This document shows positions 37,517 through 49,637 of a stretch of 64,000 bases of DNA, piece by piece. The notes under the pieces were generated by a model. It ran no database searches, was not told the origin of the DNA, and saw only the letters and a list, made by a program, of their open reading frames with translations. Source of the stretch: Certhia americana (taxonomy: Eukaryota > Chordata > Aves > Passeriformes > Certhiidae). How positions within the stretch are numbered: position 1 is the first letter of the stretch; every line of letters begins with the position of its first letter. The DNA lies in NCBI GenBank assembly GCA_018697195.1, contig CM031857.1, forward strand, positions 68,846,195-68,910,194, read 5' to 3'. Both the position numbers and the translations under genes were made by a program.

Positions 37517-40020
37517 GTAAATAAAACTCCACTTCTAGAAAGTCTGAGATTCTGAAAACAATTTTTTGAACTTTCATGCTAAGTGCTTTTCATCAAAACT
37601 GCATATATCTGAAAACTGCTAACCTCTTCTATGTACCTAGAGCAAAGTACCACAACGAGGAAGGGGAGAACTCCATGAATATCCCATGATTAACATAAAC
37701 TGGCTAGTTCTTGTCCTTCCAAGGGAAATTATCTGAGATGTATCTGAGTAAAATCTGAGTAAGATCATTAGAATTTTTTCCATAGTAACTCAGAATTCTC
37801 TAAAAGTTATTAGCCAAATGTTTTTGGGAAAGTAGCAGGCAGAGACGGAGTATATTCTGTGGAAGAGTTGTATATTTTTGAGATCAAAGATTATTAGGAA
37901 TTTCTAAGGATGGATTTTCTGTGCTTCTATACTGAATGCTAGATTCAGAACTTTGGGGTGATATTTTTATAAATTGCCAGTTACCCAGATGAACACGTAA
38001 AAGAAGTCAAATTAATCCTTACAAGTATGAAATAGTTTTTGGGTTTTTTTTATTTCTTTATTCATAGTCCTCTGCAACAGAGTATCTATCCAGCAAAACA
38101 ATATCAAAAAATTAAAAGGCAAACTGGGAGAAATCCTGGACACAGGAGGCAAAAGTGAAACTACATGAATATTTCAGAGGCATCTGCAACTTTTATATTC
38201 AGAACACCTCTACTACTGTTCTTTGAGGAATATGCAGCAGGAAATGACAGGCAATGTTTTATTTCAGAGTAGGTAGTCATTGGTACAGGGCATTCAGGAC
38301 ATGGGATGGTGATGGCTGTGGTGTGAGTTACACTGTTAGAACAAGGCTGTGGTGTGGCGTTTGGCCAGTGGCTGACGTGAAAACTGAAAAGCGACAACTG
38401 CATCCTGCCAAAATCTGGTATTGTCCCACAGGCTTTTCATTTTATTCCAAAGGTCATAATGTACTGTATTCAGCCAAATCTGCTTCAAGAATCTCCCACT
38501 CTAGGAAAAACACTTCTTGACAGAATAAGTGCTATACTGAATTTTTTATATTTTAAAATTAATTTTCTTTGTGCAGAAATAGGTTTGTATGGTAATGTCT
38601 GTATGCAAGAAGGTAAAATCCTGTGAAAAATGTGGCACAGTAAATGAATAAATCTTGTAGCTCAGCAATTTGTGTTAATGTTTTACATAGGAGGAAATCC
38701 TCTGTGACATGAATCAGATAATGGAATAATTTCCTGTAAGGGTGCTTACTGCATGAGGGCTTTACTCTTTGCAGTGCCATACAATGGAGCACATTAGCAG
38801 CACAGCACCAGTTTAACACCGGACATTGAAGGCTGAGCCCTGCTTTTAGTTATTGCATCAGCAGGAGTTAAAGAAGCCTTGTTCTAAAAGTAGAGGCCAG
38901 AGAGGCAGGGTTGAGAATTAGCAAATACTGAAGAGTGAGGCTTTTTTGCATAAGTTGGACCAGATTCCCTTTCCATTGCTGTTTTTACATACTGAGTTAC
39001 CCTTCTTATTTAGAAAAACACTCCTCACAAACCACTGGTTTTGAGAATCAGATCTATTTTTCCATCTAGGTTCTTTCACTTCATTACCTAAGTGGGTCCA
39101 TCATCCTAAGTACCTAATACCTCTCATTATCTTAGTGAGTCATTTAGGGGTGAGCTATTTAATATGAATTCATCATGAATAAATATAAGAGCTAAAATCT
39201 ACATTAGCTCCAGAAGATAGAATGCTTTTTTAATTTCTGAGGTCTAGGTTACTTAACAGTATTTGGAAAGGTTTCATAAAGAAATAAAAAAAAGTTTTTT
39301 AAAGAACCCTGAGAGTGACATTAACAGCAGCTTCCCAATGAGATATATTTTTCCTAATAATAAACAATATCATTTATTGTTAGACCAAGAGGTAGACAAA
39401 TTTAGCTCTGATGTGGGTTTTCCTTCTACATTGAACTTTCCAGCTCAGTAAGAAAAACTTTGTCCTCAAAAGTGAGGATAAAGAATTCAGTCGTGTTTCA
39501 TCCTAGGAAAGTCCTTATGTGCCGTAAGTATAGGCAGGTTGGAGATATTGAAGCAAGGTGAAATGTATTTCTTTTTCAATGACCAGACTGTTTTTCAGCC
39601 ATCTGAGTGGGACAATGGTCTCACTTTCCCTCACTGTAATTCTGATGGCTACCACTAAATGCTATGCTATGATGAGGGAGCTCTCACTGACGAAATTTCT
39701 TTTGTAGGATCACAAGAGCACATTTTACCTTCTCCAAGACTACAGTACCTATGTCTACACTACCTTAGGGCTCTTCTGATCATAATTTAACATCTGTAAT
39801 TTTTAATTGCTTACAGTCCACACTTACATTTCTGAGCGTGCTTTCTGCAAGAAAACCTAGATGGACATTTCTGCCTGTTCTACCTTGAAAGATGACCCAA
39901 GTCCAAGGATGTGTCCTGCATGGGCAGGGCATAGCCGCAACCAGGGTTGTCCAGCAAAGCCATTCACCCTGTACTAGATGATGACTTATGGGGATGCCAG
40001 ATAGTCAGGGCAAGTTGTAT
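37517..40020. other. Unique DNA, nothing identified
   Basis: No gene, repeat family or RNA gene was recognised in this AT-rich stretch. Confidence 0.55.
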
Positions 40021-40089
40021 AAGTGTCTTACTAATAAGGGCTTATATTTAAATATAAGTGTCTTACTAATAAGGGCAACATTTAAATAT
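40021..40089 (+). repeat. 35-bp tandem duplication with internal palindrome
   Basis: The unit beginning AAGTGTCTTACTAATAAGGG occurs at 40021 and again at 40056. The first 21 nt are identical, and the rest differ by a few bases and one indel. A perfect 18-bp palindrome (CTTATATTTAAATATAAG, 40041-40058) sits exactly across the junction. This suggests slippage at a hairpin as the mechanism. Confidence 0.92.
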
Positions 40090-42429
40090 TTCAAGAAGTG
40101 ATGGGATATGGCAAAGTGCATTTGCAATGGCTCATGCTTTGAATTAACTCTCCCTTACATTTTTGTTCTTTGCAAATATGATGTAGTCCCTTCATCCTAA
40201 AATTTTTTTCAAAAATTGATTCTCGTTTTAGTCTAAACTAGGACTGAAACCACTAGAAATGCTGTTTTAAATTAGAGAGTTTGGGTGAGGAAAAGACCTA
40301 TTTCAGTTATTCAGAAAACAGTTTTCTAGATTGAACAGAAATTTGAAAGACAGAGACATTCATGGGTTTGCATGTTGTCTTGCTATATGTCTTGCTACTT
40401 GCTAGAACAGTAACTAAAAGGAAAAGAAATCATTCCCATTGGCTGTGAGAAACACTGCAGAGCTCAGACAGTGTGGTACTGTATAGGAGCACAGGCATGC
40501 TGCATTCCAGCCTGAGCTCTCCTGATTCCTTTCTGACTGTGTAAATACCAGTCTTTCAGATGGGTCTGGTCCCTACTCTGTTCTTCTTCCTACCAGATCT
40601 AAGCCCCTTCTCTCAATCAGGAAGGAGAAGGGAATTTCAGAAAACAATTTTTAAAAATTATCTACTTAGTTCCTCTAGCAGGCTCCCTATCAGGGAACCT
40701 TCTCATCTGAATATTGCCATGCCCTGCCTTCCCTTTCTCTTCCCTCAGAAGAATGTTGCTTTTATTTGCTATATGAAGACAATTTCTTATGACTGTGTTT
40801 CTATTTTTACTTTCATGAACTTGCTGGTTTTCTGCTTTTTCTTCTTCCATTATTTCTATTTCTATTGCCCTAATTCTTTCAGGCATTATTTCCTGCAAAA
40901 TCCTGACCATCAGTACTTCTGTTCTTTAGATCTCCTAGTGCACAATACCTCTTGCAATCAGCCTCAACAAAATTCAATAAAACATTGTCTTAAAAATACA
41001 GATTTTACTCAGGTTTTCTAGTGATCAGTGGATGATTAAGGGTCCAACACTCCAGGTGGTCTAATATTTTTCTTCCCCTCAGTGCTTCGACCCATGAAAA
41101 AGCTGTGAACTCCACAGTATCTGCTCTGGCATGCCAACTGGCCTCTCCAGACATGTCTTCTGTCTTGCTCATCAGCACATGTAGAACAGAGTCTGTGCTA
41201 TCATCTGGGAAGAAGGAAGGCAGTAAAAGAAAAGAGATACTGGGAAATTCTGAGATGTTACCAATGGCAGCACCTCAGATGGATCATGGTGTGAAAACTG
41301 ATGGAAAAGGGGAGATGAGTAATCCAGCCATTTAGGCTGCTCAAAGATAACAGGTTTTCTGTGCCTCAAAGGACTTAAGAGGTTCCTTGCATGTTGTTCA
41401 GGACTTTTTTCAGCGATTCTGTTACTAGCAGGAACATTTCGTATCTTTGATCTCAATTTTGATACACACATGTAACACATTCTGAGGACTCCCACCTGAT
41501 TTCTAGCCATGCTGTGTAGAAGGACCAGAATTTATTTTCCTGTTCTACTTGATCATCTTTGTAGGAGGGGTAAATAATACTCACAGGTCAAGGAAGAACC
41601 TGGACTTGAGGATTGAAGAAAAATAGCCAGTGAAAACTTAGTTTAAAGTCACGGACATGGTTTTCTCTTTCAAGTTTTATTAATGTGATGGTTTTCAAAC
41701 CTGTAACCCTACATCTGTGCAAGTCAACAGAGAGCTTGGGAGCTCAGTAATACATTTTTGGTTATTATGTATGGAATAGAAGTCAAAATAAGTGCAGTGA
41801 ATCTGTGTCCATATAATTTAATAAAAATATTTTTTATATCAGTGTTGTGAAGGAGTTTCTTTTGCATAAGAGGTAAAATTGCTGTTGCAATTTGTGTCCA
41901 GAAAAACCTCTCAGTTTTATTTCTTAATGAGAATCCTTTAAAAATGTTCCTTTAACCCAAATAATTTTTCTTTCATACAGACGCAAAGATTTGAAAGCAA
42001 TAAACACAGATATGGACTCAGCATTTTGAGAATGCATGAAATACACTTTCTGTCACCTAATTTTCCCAGAGTATATGTATGTGGTTACCTACCCTTTTGT
42101 TGGAAATCTCTAGGGAGTTAGGAACCTGGCTATCTTATAATCAGGAGCAGGAGCCAAAGTATTCTTCCCAGTAAATGACATCTGAAGTGTTTACTGGAAA
42201 ATAACCTCCTCTTAGGTACTGCAGAGCACCACAGGCTTGCAGTACCCATGTTAAAGAAAGCAATTCATATATCAAGCAGGCGGTAATCCCAATGAGGATG
42301 TGATATGCAAAAGGGGTCTGGGAAGACGGGATGTTTTTTTCTGCACACTGTGCCTAACAATGCTGAAATGTTTTTTTCCCTGTCCGTTTGCTTTAACAAT
42401 GTGCCATTCTGTACCTCATAAGCATTTAA
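40090..42429. other. Unique DNA, no gene identified
   Basis: The 153-codon plus-strand frame at 40560-41021 is the longest non-repeat frame nearby. Its product is dominated by F, Y and L from T-rich DNA, has no recognisable domain and is contradicted by a minus-strand frame over part of the same bases. I do not call it a gene. Confidence 0.55.
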
Positions 42430-42990
42430 TTTATTCCAACTCTTTGGCCTGACCTGTAATCCCCCCTCTCCTTACCCATCTGACCCATCTGTGTTTCATT
42501 TCCCACTCATCAGCATCCAAAGAGCCAGGCCCAGGCCCTGTTTGGAGCCATTAGACAGAGATTGGCACTGCTCCCTCTTCCTGCACCACATCCTCCGCTG
42601 AAAAAAATGACCATCAGATCAGAGAACAGAGCCTGCTTTGTCCCCGGCAACCAAGATCTGGAAGCACTTTCAATCATTTGCACTCTATACCCACTCAAAT
42701 GCATTAATGTGATCAACATTGGGCCTGTTGTGGGCATTTTTTCCAGCAAATAGCTTGCTAACATTCCAGGCATGTACTTCCCTGAAAACAAGACCGAGAC
42801 AGGGCCCTGAATATTCAATTGGAAAATCACCAAGAGCAAGAGCTTAGCTTGGCACGGCTGGTGTTGATTCTTAATAAGTGACTTCCTAAAGCTGAGGCAT
42901 GGGGCTTACAGCTTCAATGACTTGTTTGAAAAATATTTTGTAGGTGCCTCATACCACTTTATTTCCTGTGGTATGCGTCATATTGTGAGC
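42430..42990. promoter_or_regulatory. Possible conserved noncoding block
   Basis: This stretch is markedly more GC-balanced and complex than its neighbours. It includes motif-dense sequence around 42670-42830 (TTGCACTCTATACCCACTC, AATGCATTAATGTGATCAAC, ATATTCAATTGG). Open frames occur on both strands, which argues for composition rather than coding. Constraint is suspected, not shown. Confidence 0.22.
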
Positions 42991-45336
42991 TATTCTGAGC
43001 CAGGCTGTTTAAGCACACTAACATTTTTTTCCAAGATTGCGGTGTTTAACTAAAAATGTGCTTATACAAGATGAGCTCATAGCTATTAGTGCTGATGTAG
43101 TTTTAACTACTTGGATACCAATACCCCAAGGCCTAAAACCTGCTGAAAAGGGGGGAAAACCTAAGCAAAAAACATCCTTCACAGTCACTGAAGGCTTTTT
43201 GTAGGCAAGACAACTGGAAAAATATTTTAAAAGTTGGATTTTGTTTCTATAGGACATTTGGTGTGCAAAATGCCTTTCGATCTTATTATGAAACTTGCTA
43301 TTAAAAGACTTACTGATGCAAACAGCTGAAGAGACTTCAGAAATCCACTGAAAAATAATTTCTTCAATATTTTTTCATGTGCTACAAATATCACTTCCAG
43401 CAAAAGCAGTTTATGTGTGCTTCTCCAGTGCAGCTGAATGGACTAGGTGCATCCTAATGTTTTATTCATTGGAATATGTCTTTCATTGACATGGCTACCA
43501 TGACAAGGCAAATTTGACTGTGTTGAAGGGGGTCAGCAAAGATTTTTGTCAAGGCACGTCATTGTGGAGGAGGGTGTCTGGCTGTCACAGCACCATTGTT
43601 CAGTGATGTGCTCTTGCATGAGTTCCATTCTTCAAGCTGAGAGAAGATGGCAGCATTTTGCATGACACACTTGAAAAGTCAAGGGGTGGGATTTTTGAAG
43701 TTTACCTTGGTGCCTAAAGAGGGCTATGAACAATGGGAGGTACCTTAAGAAAGCCTTGTTTCAATGCCCAATTTCGAAGAATGACACTTGCCTAGATTAT
43801 ATCAGGTCATGTCAGGTATAAAGGTATTAAAAAAAGAAAATTCAAATGAAGGAGATGAACATCTATATAAAGTTCTATGACTGTTCATTTCTAAGCCAAC
43901 AGCTTCATCCTGGACATAATCTCCATTTAGAAGTTCTGTGTAGAATACATAAAATGGAAATAAATACATGAAAGAAAATTGAAATCATTTACATTGTCCC
44001 AAAATATGAGTATGGAGCAAGGGGAATGAGAAAGGCAACGATGTGCAAATAGCACGTACCATGGTCACTTTTTCTAGCCCAAACAATTTAAGAGTCAGGG
44101 AATCAGCTATAGAAGAACTTATAAAAAAGGAAATTTGTATGTACACAATTTATTTTCATCCAGACTCCTTTTCCGTATTTCAGTGAAAAATAACTGAGAC
44201 AGGATTTACAGCTGAAAATGTCAACAAGAATGCTTTACTATTTGCATTAAAAGATCTATTTAAAAAATTTGGTGAGCTTATTTTTGTTACAAGTACACAC
44301 ATGAAGGTGAACCTTTTACTAACAGGGAATATTATAGTTTTTCCTGAACTACTGAAAAAAAAAAGCTCTCTCCAATTCTAGAATTTCTGCTTATCATTTT
44401 CTGTGGATTCCATGGTGATTTATGACACTTTGTTAAAGTGGCAGTGTTTTTTTGACAGAGTTCATGTATCTATGTTTGTACTTGCACATCAGAGTCTTAA
44501 CTATGTAGATACCTCACAGGAGACACAAACACAAATTCTGCCAGAAATTTGTGCAAATCATTGATTATGTTAAACATTCCCCCAAATTTTTATAAGGAAC
44601 TTGCCTTTGAAGTGGGTTAAGTTATCAGTGGAGTATAGTATGGTTTCAGTTCCCACAAAGATAATTCCAAAGCTTCAAATCCCTTTTATAATACATTATG
44701 TTTATTACAAATTGTTTTACATTATAGAAAATAAGCTTCCCAAATTAGCAAAGTAATGGAAAGAGAATGCATGTAATAAAATGTCATAATAACAAACTCT
44801 GTGGCCAATCACAGCATTTCAGAGCAAATATAGGAGTCCTAGTGGTGTCTGCTGCACTGGTGCTGAAGTTTTGCCCTTGTGATGTTTGAGCTGATTTGAG
44901 TTTTCCCCTTATTTGGCCCCATAACAGAGCTTTAATGTTTAACATGGGCATAAATTCACTGTAGCCCTCAAGTGAAAACTATATTTAAAAACTGAATAGA
45001 ATGCCTGAATTTACTCTCCAGATTTTTCTTCCATGATCAAGTAAAGTTCCATGTAACTTTTCTTCCCAGCGTAGTGCACACAAAATCTCAGGAAACAGCA
45101 GGGCTTAATTAGGACCCTATTTTATAGTTTCACCTGAAAAAATACATTTTAAAAATCACATATGTTTGGCTGTGCAGATTTTTAGCCAATAAAATCTTGT
45201 TAATTAATCACATTAACGGCACTCCTTAAAAGTTGAAACAAAATCACAAAACAAGCCAAATATCCCATAAATATAATGTATAAAGAACCATTCAGCAAAG
45301 CATGAACTACATGTCTAAAACATTTACAAATATTTA
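42991..45336. other. Unique DNA, nothing identified
   Basis: No gene, mobile element or RNA gene was recognised. This is AT-rich unique sequence. Confidence 0.55.
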
Positions 45337-45634
45337 TTTTTTCTTTTTCTTTTTCTTTTTCTTTTTCTTTTTCTTTTTCTTTTTCTTTTTCTTTTTCTTT
45401 TTCTTTTTCTTTTGCTTTTTCTTTTGCTTTTGCTTTTGCTTTTGCTTTTGCTTTTTGCTTTTTTCTTTTTTTTCTTCTTTTTCTTTTTCTTCTTTTTCTT
45501 TTTCTTTTGCTTTTTCTTTTGCTTTTGCTTTCTTTTTTTCTTTTTTTCTTTTCTTCCCCCCTCCCCCTTCTCTTTTTACTTCTCCCTCTTTTTTATTTTC
45601 TATTCTTCTTTCCCTCTCTTTTTCCTTTTTACAG
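45337..45634 (+). repeat. Pyrimidine tract with (CTTTTT)n / (GCTTTT)n hexamer array
   Basis: About 300 nt are almost entirely pyrimidine. From 45343 to 45451 there are 19 C residues in perfect 6-nt register. The early units are CTTTTT and the later units mostly GCTTTT, so a point variant has spread through part of the array. It then degrades into T/C-rich sequence with a CCCCCC-T-CCCCC block near 45556-45567. It ends in TTTCCTTTTTACAG, an excellent 3' splice site context. Open frames of up to 138 codons over this region encode only F/L/S or K/E runs and are not genes. Confidence 0.95.
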
Positions 45635-45666
45635 GCACAATGCCAAGACAACAGCTGCTATCAGAG
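45635..45666 (+). other. Candidate 32-nt mini-exon A
   Basis: The pyrimidine tract ends in ACAG directly before base 45635, and GAG|GTAAGA follows base 45666, which is close to the donor consensus. The 32 nt contain an ATG with A at position -3 (CACAATGC). All three frames are open within the segment. Together with candidates at 49607, 55122 and 57978 on the same strand it could belong to one transcript. Splice signals are seen directly; use as an exon is inference. Confidence 0.3.
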
Positions 45667-47801
45667 GTAAGAGTTCAGAAGATAAATCCAAACACTTTTT
45701 TGGGGAGGAAAATATATGGTATTTGGTTAAATGATGTAACACGTTTTCTTTCTATATTGATTTTAAAGGCCTGGTGTGGAATTTTAAACAGAAGTAGCTG
45801 CAATCACCCTCCCTCAGACAAAAAGTAAAATGTAAAGAAAAGTCCCATTCAACCATTGTTTTGTCCCAGGATACCGAAAGCATTAATCCTCAGTAAAAAC
45901 CATGGCACTGAATACTGCATTATGATCTATGATTTTCTGATGTAGAGTTGATGACACAAAGACAAGATTATATTCAGTCTAATTTACAGCATAAAAAATA
46001 AACAAGCAAACAGAAACAGTCTGGGTTTCCTGAATTATCACTTATGACCCAGCTTTAAAAACATCGGTGCAAAACCACAAAAACTTAACATTGTGGCAAC
46101 TTATGGACTGGCAGACTCCTAAATCATGGAATATGTAATTTTTGTCAAAGTGTTTTGGATGAAGAATGAGTGACAGTAAATACAACATGTTATTCTTTCC
46201 CTTACTAAGAAAAATTTTTACTGTAAAATGATTCCCACCATGTCTTGTCTTCAGTTAAAAAGCAGTTTCTTCTTTGTATAAAGTTGCAGTTCTTTGAGAT
46301 ATACTGAGAGACTACCAGGCTCTCTTACAGTAGGTTACTTGGGTACAAAAATCATATTGTATTATTATATAGAAGTAAATTCACTTTTATTTTAATTGTT
46401 ATATTTAGAGGATTTATAATTATCTTAATTATGACCTTTGCATACAAAATTGTCTCTGTGCAACTTGTAAATTAAAAAATTCTGACAACAATCAGCCTAA
46501 TTACTCTGGAAAACAAGGAAAAGAACTTCTATTTTGGTAGAAAAATCAGAATAGTACTATTCTGATTTATACCCCGTTTTACATTTCAATTACTTCTGCA
46601 TCATTATAGTTTCCTCTTCAGGTTCTCCTCAGTATTTCTGTGTTCTCTTTTAACATTATCACTTTTCTGACAACAGCCTGGCTCCAGGAAACCTGCAAGA
46701 TGTCCACAGCAAGAGTTACTTCTGTGGTCTTCTGCAGTGACACCTTTCTCAGTCTCTCTATATAAGACATGACTCAAGCATCCAAAGTTATTACACAAAG
46801 ACAATTCCTTTTCCTTTATATATATTATTAAAGATTTATTGTTGGTCTTTTTTGTTTATTAGAATTTTTTACCTCACTTGAGTACTTGTTTTAGTGGGAC
46901 AGGCAAAAAACTGTTTTAACGTTACCAATCAGAATGTGCCTGTTGGAATAACAAGACAAAGCAGAATCATTTGAATTTCACTACTTGGATAATGTTGCTG
47001 CATATTATGTTCCCCACAGGCAGAGAGCTTTTCTGAAGAAAGTAGGGGCTGACTACAAGCAATTGGCCTAACTGCAGCCTGATGGTGTTTATGTGGAAAA
47101 ATGTGTCTCTGTTGGTAACAGTGCATGAGGCACAGAGCAGAATGGCTGGAGTACAACTATGGATATTACTGCCTGCCCTGGAAACCAGGCCAAATGGAGA
47201 GAAATCTGATTCAAGATTGGGTCTGTGGAAGCATCTGTCTACATAATGGCTTTAGTTTGTTTGTGATATGGTACAAATTATTTGGTATCCACAACGGATG
47301 TTTTCAAGATTTACATGCTTACCAAAACTTTCTAATGTCCTTCTTCCATCTAACTTCAACTTTCAAACAGATATTAAAAACGGGTCAGATATGAGACAAA
47401 ATTTGAGTATGAAGCGGAACAAAGGTTTGTCTGGTCAAACAAAGCAGTTTGGAAAACCTGAACAAGCAGAGATGTAGGAAAGTAAGGTAATCTGTGCTGT
47501 GAAGTAAGCTACTGGAAATGGTGGAAGGTTGTAAGAGCTAGGGGTGATTGGACTGATAAAATATATTTCCTCTCTTGTTGATTATCAAGGCATGGGACAT
47601 GAATTTTATCCTTTGTTATCCTTTGTTACTTCTCCTGTAGCAGCATTAAGACAGTCTTTCAGCTTTCTTCCTCAGCTTCCCTATATCCTTCTGAGTAACA
47701 CTCTCAAGCAATTAACTGGCACATCTATATACTTCACTTTCTCTATGGTTCTGGAGGTACTAAAGATCATACTTTCTATTCTATCACTTCATTTTTACAT
47801 T
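45667..47801. other. Unique DNA, nothing identified
   Basis: No recognisable gene or repeat family lies between the mini-exon candidate and the solo LTR. If mini-exons A and B are real, this is part of their intron. Confidence 0.5.
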
Positions 47802-48331
47802 TGTTGTGGTTCAACCCCAGACAACAATCAATTACCTTTCTCTCACTCCTCCACCAGCAGGACTGAGGAGAAAATCTGAGAATAAAAGCTCAAGAACCCA
47901 TGGCTGAGATAAAGACAATTTAATTGGAAAAGCAAAAGCTGCACATAAAACCAAAGGAAAAGCAGGAATTAATTTACTGCTACCCATGGTTCAGCCATCT
48001 CCAGGAGAGCTGAGCATTTGGGAGGACAAATGCTGTCACTCCAAAATCCCCTTCTTCTCTTCCTTCTTCTTTCCCCTTTATTTACTGAGCATGATGTCAT
48101 ATTGAATGTAATATCTCTTTGGTCAATTGGGGTCACCTCTCCTGTCTTTGTTTCCTCCCAACCTCCCATACAACCCCAATTTCCTCATCAGTGTGGCAGC
48201 AGGAAAAGCTACAGGTGCCTTGGCTCTGTGTAAGTTGTGCTCAGCAATAAAAAACCCAGTTCTGCATTATCAACCCTGTGTTCAGCACAAATCCAAAATG
48301 CCGCCACTCTACCCCAGCCAAAACCAACACA
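47802..48331 (-). mobile_element. Solo LTR, avian ERVL-like, minus orientation
   Basis: The 530-bp segment starts TGTTGTGGTTCAACCCCAG and ends with CCCCAGCCAAAACCAACACA on the plus strand, with canonical TG...CA ends. Internally it carries GGCTGAGATAAAGACAATTTAAT and a promoter-like block, read in minus orientation, with a CRE-like site (TGACATCA) next to a TATA-like TAAATAAA at 48078-48086. This arrangement matches the abundant avian ERVL-type LTR that I know, and it fixes the sense strand as minus. The 5 bp outside each end are ACATT (47797-47801) and ACACT (48332-48336), a 4/5 target-site duplication. No gag, pol or env sequence or second LTR is present, so it is a solo LTR left by recombination. 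The exact subfamily is not assigned. Confidence 0.88.
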
Positions 48332-49606
48332 ACACTGAAGACGTTCAGATTGCTAGGCAGTGTGTAACTGTGCATAATTTGAAGAAAAAATATAGGCTGG
48401 GCTTATGTTTCTGTAAAATAACTGGTTTGCATCATGGTGGACACATCAACAAGCAGGGATACAGGCTGAACAGGGATATTTTAGCACACAGACACCTTTT
48501 CCGTGAATGTTCTCAGAAAGGGGGACAGGTTACATATCAGGGAACCGGCCTCCTGTCCCCTCCTACCTGGAGGACAGTGAGGCAGAACAAAATCTTCCAT
48601 TTCCTGGAAAAGATCAAGTACAGCCATACTATTTGTTCTCAACATCCCACATTTTCTCCATTTGATGACTTCTAGATGCAGGCACAATACATAGGGTACT
48701 TTCATTCCATACTTGCTGTGGTCCTACACCTTGGCACTTCTACCAATCCACTGCCATGTGCTGACTGTATTGCATTTTTAAAAAGAATTAGCAGAAGGGG
48801 AAATAATCATATGATTAAAAATGTATCACACTTTACCATTTTTGAAAAAGGCATGGAACTTGCTTTTAAATTTTGATGTTAGACTTTCCATCTCTGTGTT
48901 CTGTTTTATGACACCAGCTCTTCTGTTACTCATTTCATTGGAGCAGCCAGCTTTCTAGAAAAAGATGAATGCTAGTTATTTTATCTAGATGTATATATGT
49001 AATTATTTTAATTACTGTAATGAATAATTTGTTGGCTTAGATCTAAAACTTGACCATTAAAATGTTAGTATATGAAATTATCCTGAATAAATGTCTCATT
49101 TTCTGTTACCAAAATATTTTTTTGCTGTTGTCTTTAAGCTGTGCTATAGTCAGAATTGCCTTTGAATTGGTAGCATAGCATTGGGCTGTTAAAATATTGA
49201 GTGTTGCAGACTGATTGGGTGTGACTCCACCAGGAAATATGATCTTCTGTGGCTTGACTGTACTACAGATTCTCTTGATTGCTAAAGTTTTTTGCAGAGT
49301 TTAGGGAAACTGAATGATATTGGTGACATGCCACAAGATATCATAATTCAAATCCAAGAGATATTATCAAAGATTATGCCAACTTGATTTTTTTTAACTG
49401 CATTTTCTCAAAAATTAAATGTCATTATATTGGTCCTGGAATAGAAGCAACATTATTAACCCAAAATTTAAGATATTCCCCTGGTCTACAAGTCCTGGAG
49501 TTTTATTAGTAATTATGGTCTTGGAAAAATATTCCTGAAACATTAAAGAATATTCTTTCTTGTTCTCTGTTTTCTTTTCTTGGGTGTCTGCTTATAACCT
49601 GCACAG
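48332..49606. other. Unique DNA after solo LTR
   Basis: No gene was recognised. The 182-codon plus-strand frame at 48127-48675 starts inside the LTR (antisense to it) and runs out into unique DNA, so it is treated as a chance frame. Confidence 0.5.
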
Positions 49607-49637
49607 TGCCAAAGCTACTACTCAAAAGAATTTGCAG
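49607..49637 (+). other. Candidate 31-nt mini-exon B
   Basis: An acceptor with a pyrimidine-rich lead (TGTTCTCTGTTTTCTTTTCT, then a CTTATAAC branch-like motif and CTGCACAG) precedes the segment. A strong donor CAG|GTGAGA follows. Mini-exons A and B total 63 nt, a multiple of three. Joined, they stay open in all three frames. The start of B (TGCCAAAGCTAC) and A (TGCCAAGACAAC) look alike, which may be chance. Confidence 0.27.

Noticed and set aside
40560..41021. 153-codon plus-strand open frame
   Set aside because: Its product is F/Y/L-rich from T-rich DNA, has no recognisable domain, and overlaps an opposite-strand frame. There is no splice or conservation support.
45302..45828. Several F/L/S-rich and K/E-rich frames of 75-138 codons
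   Set aside because: They are direct translations of the pyrimidine hexamer array and its complement.
48127..48675. 182-codon plus-strand open frame, the longest in the window
   Set aside because: It begins inside the solo LTR, antisense to it, and runs into unique DNA. The product has no recognisable domain.
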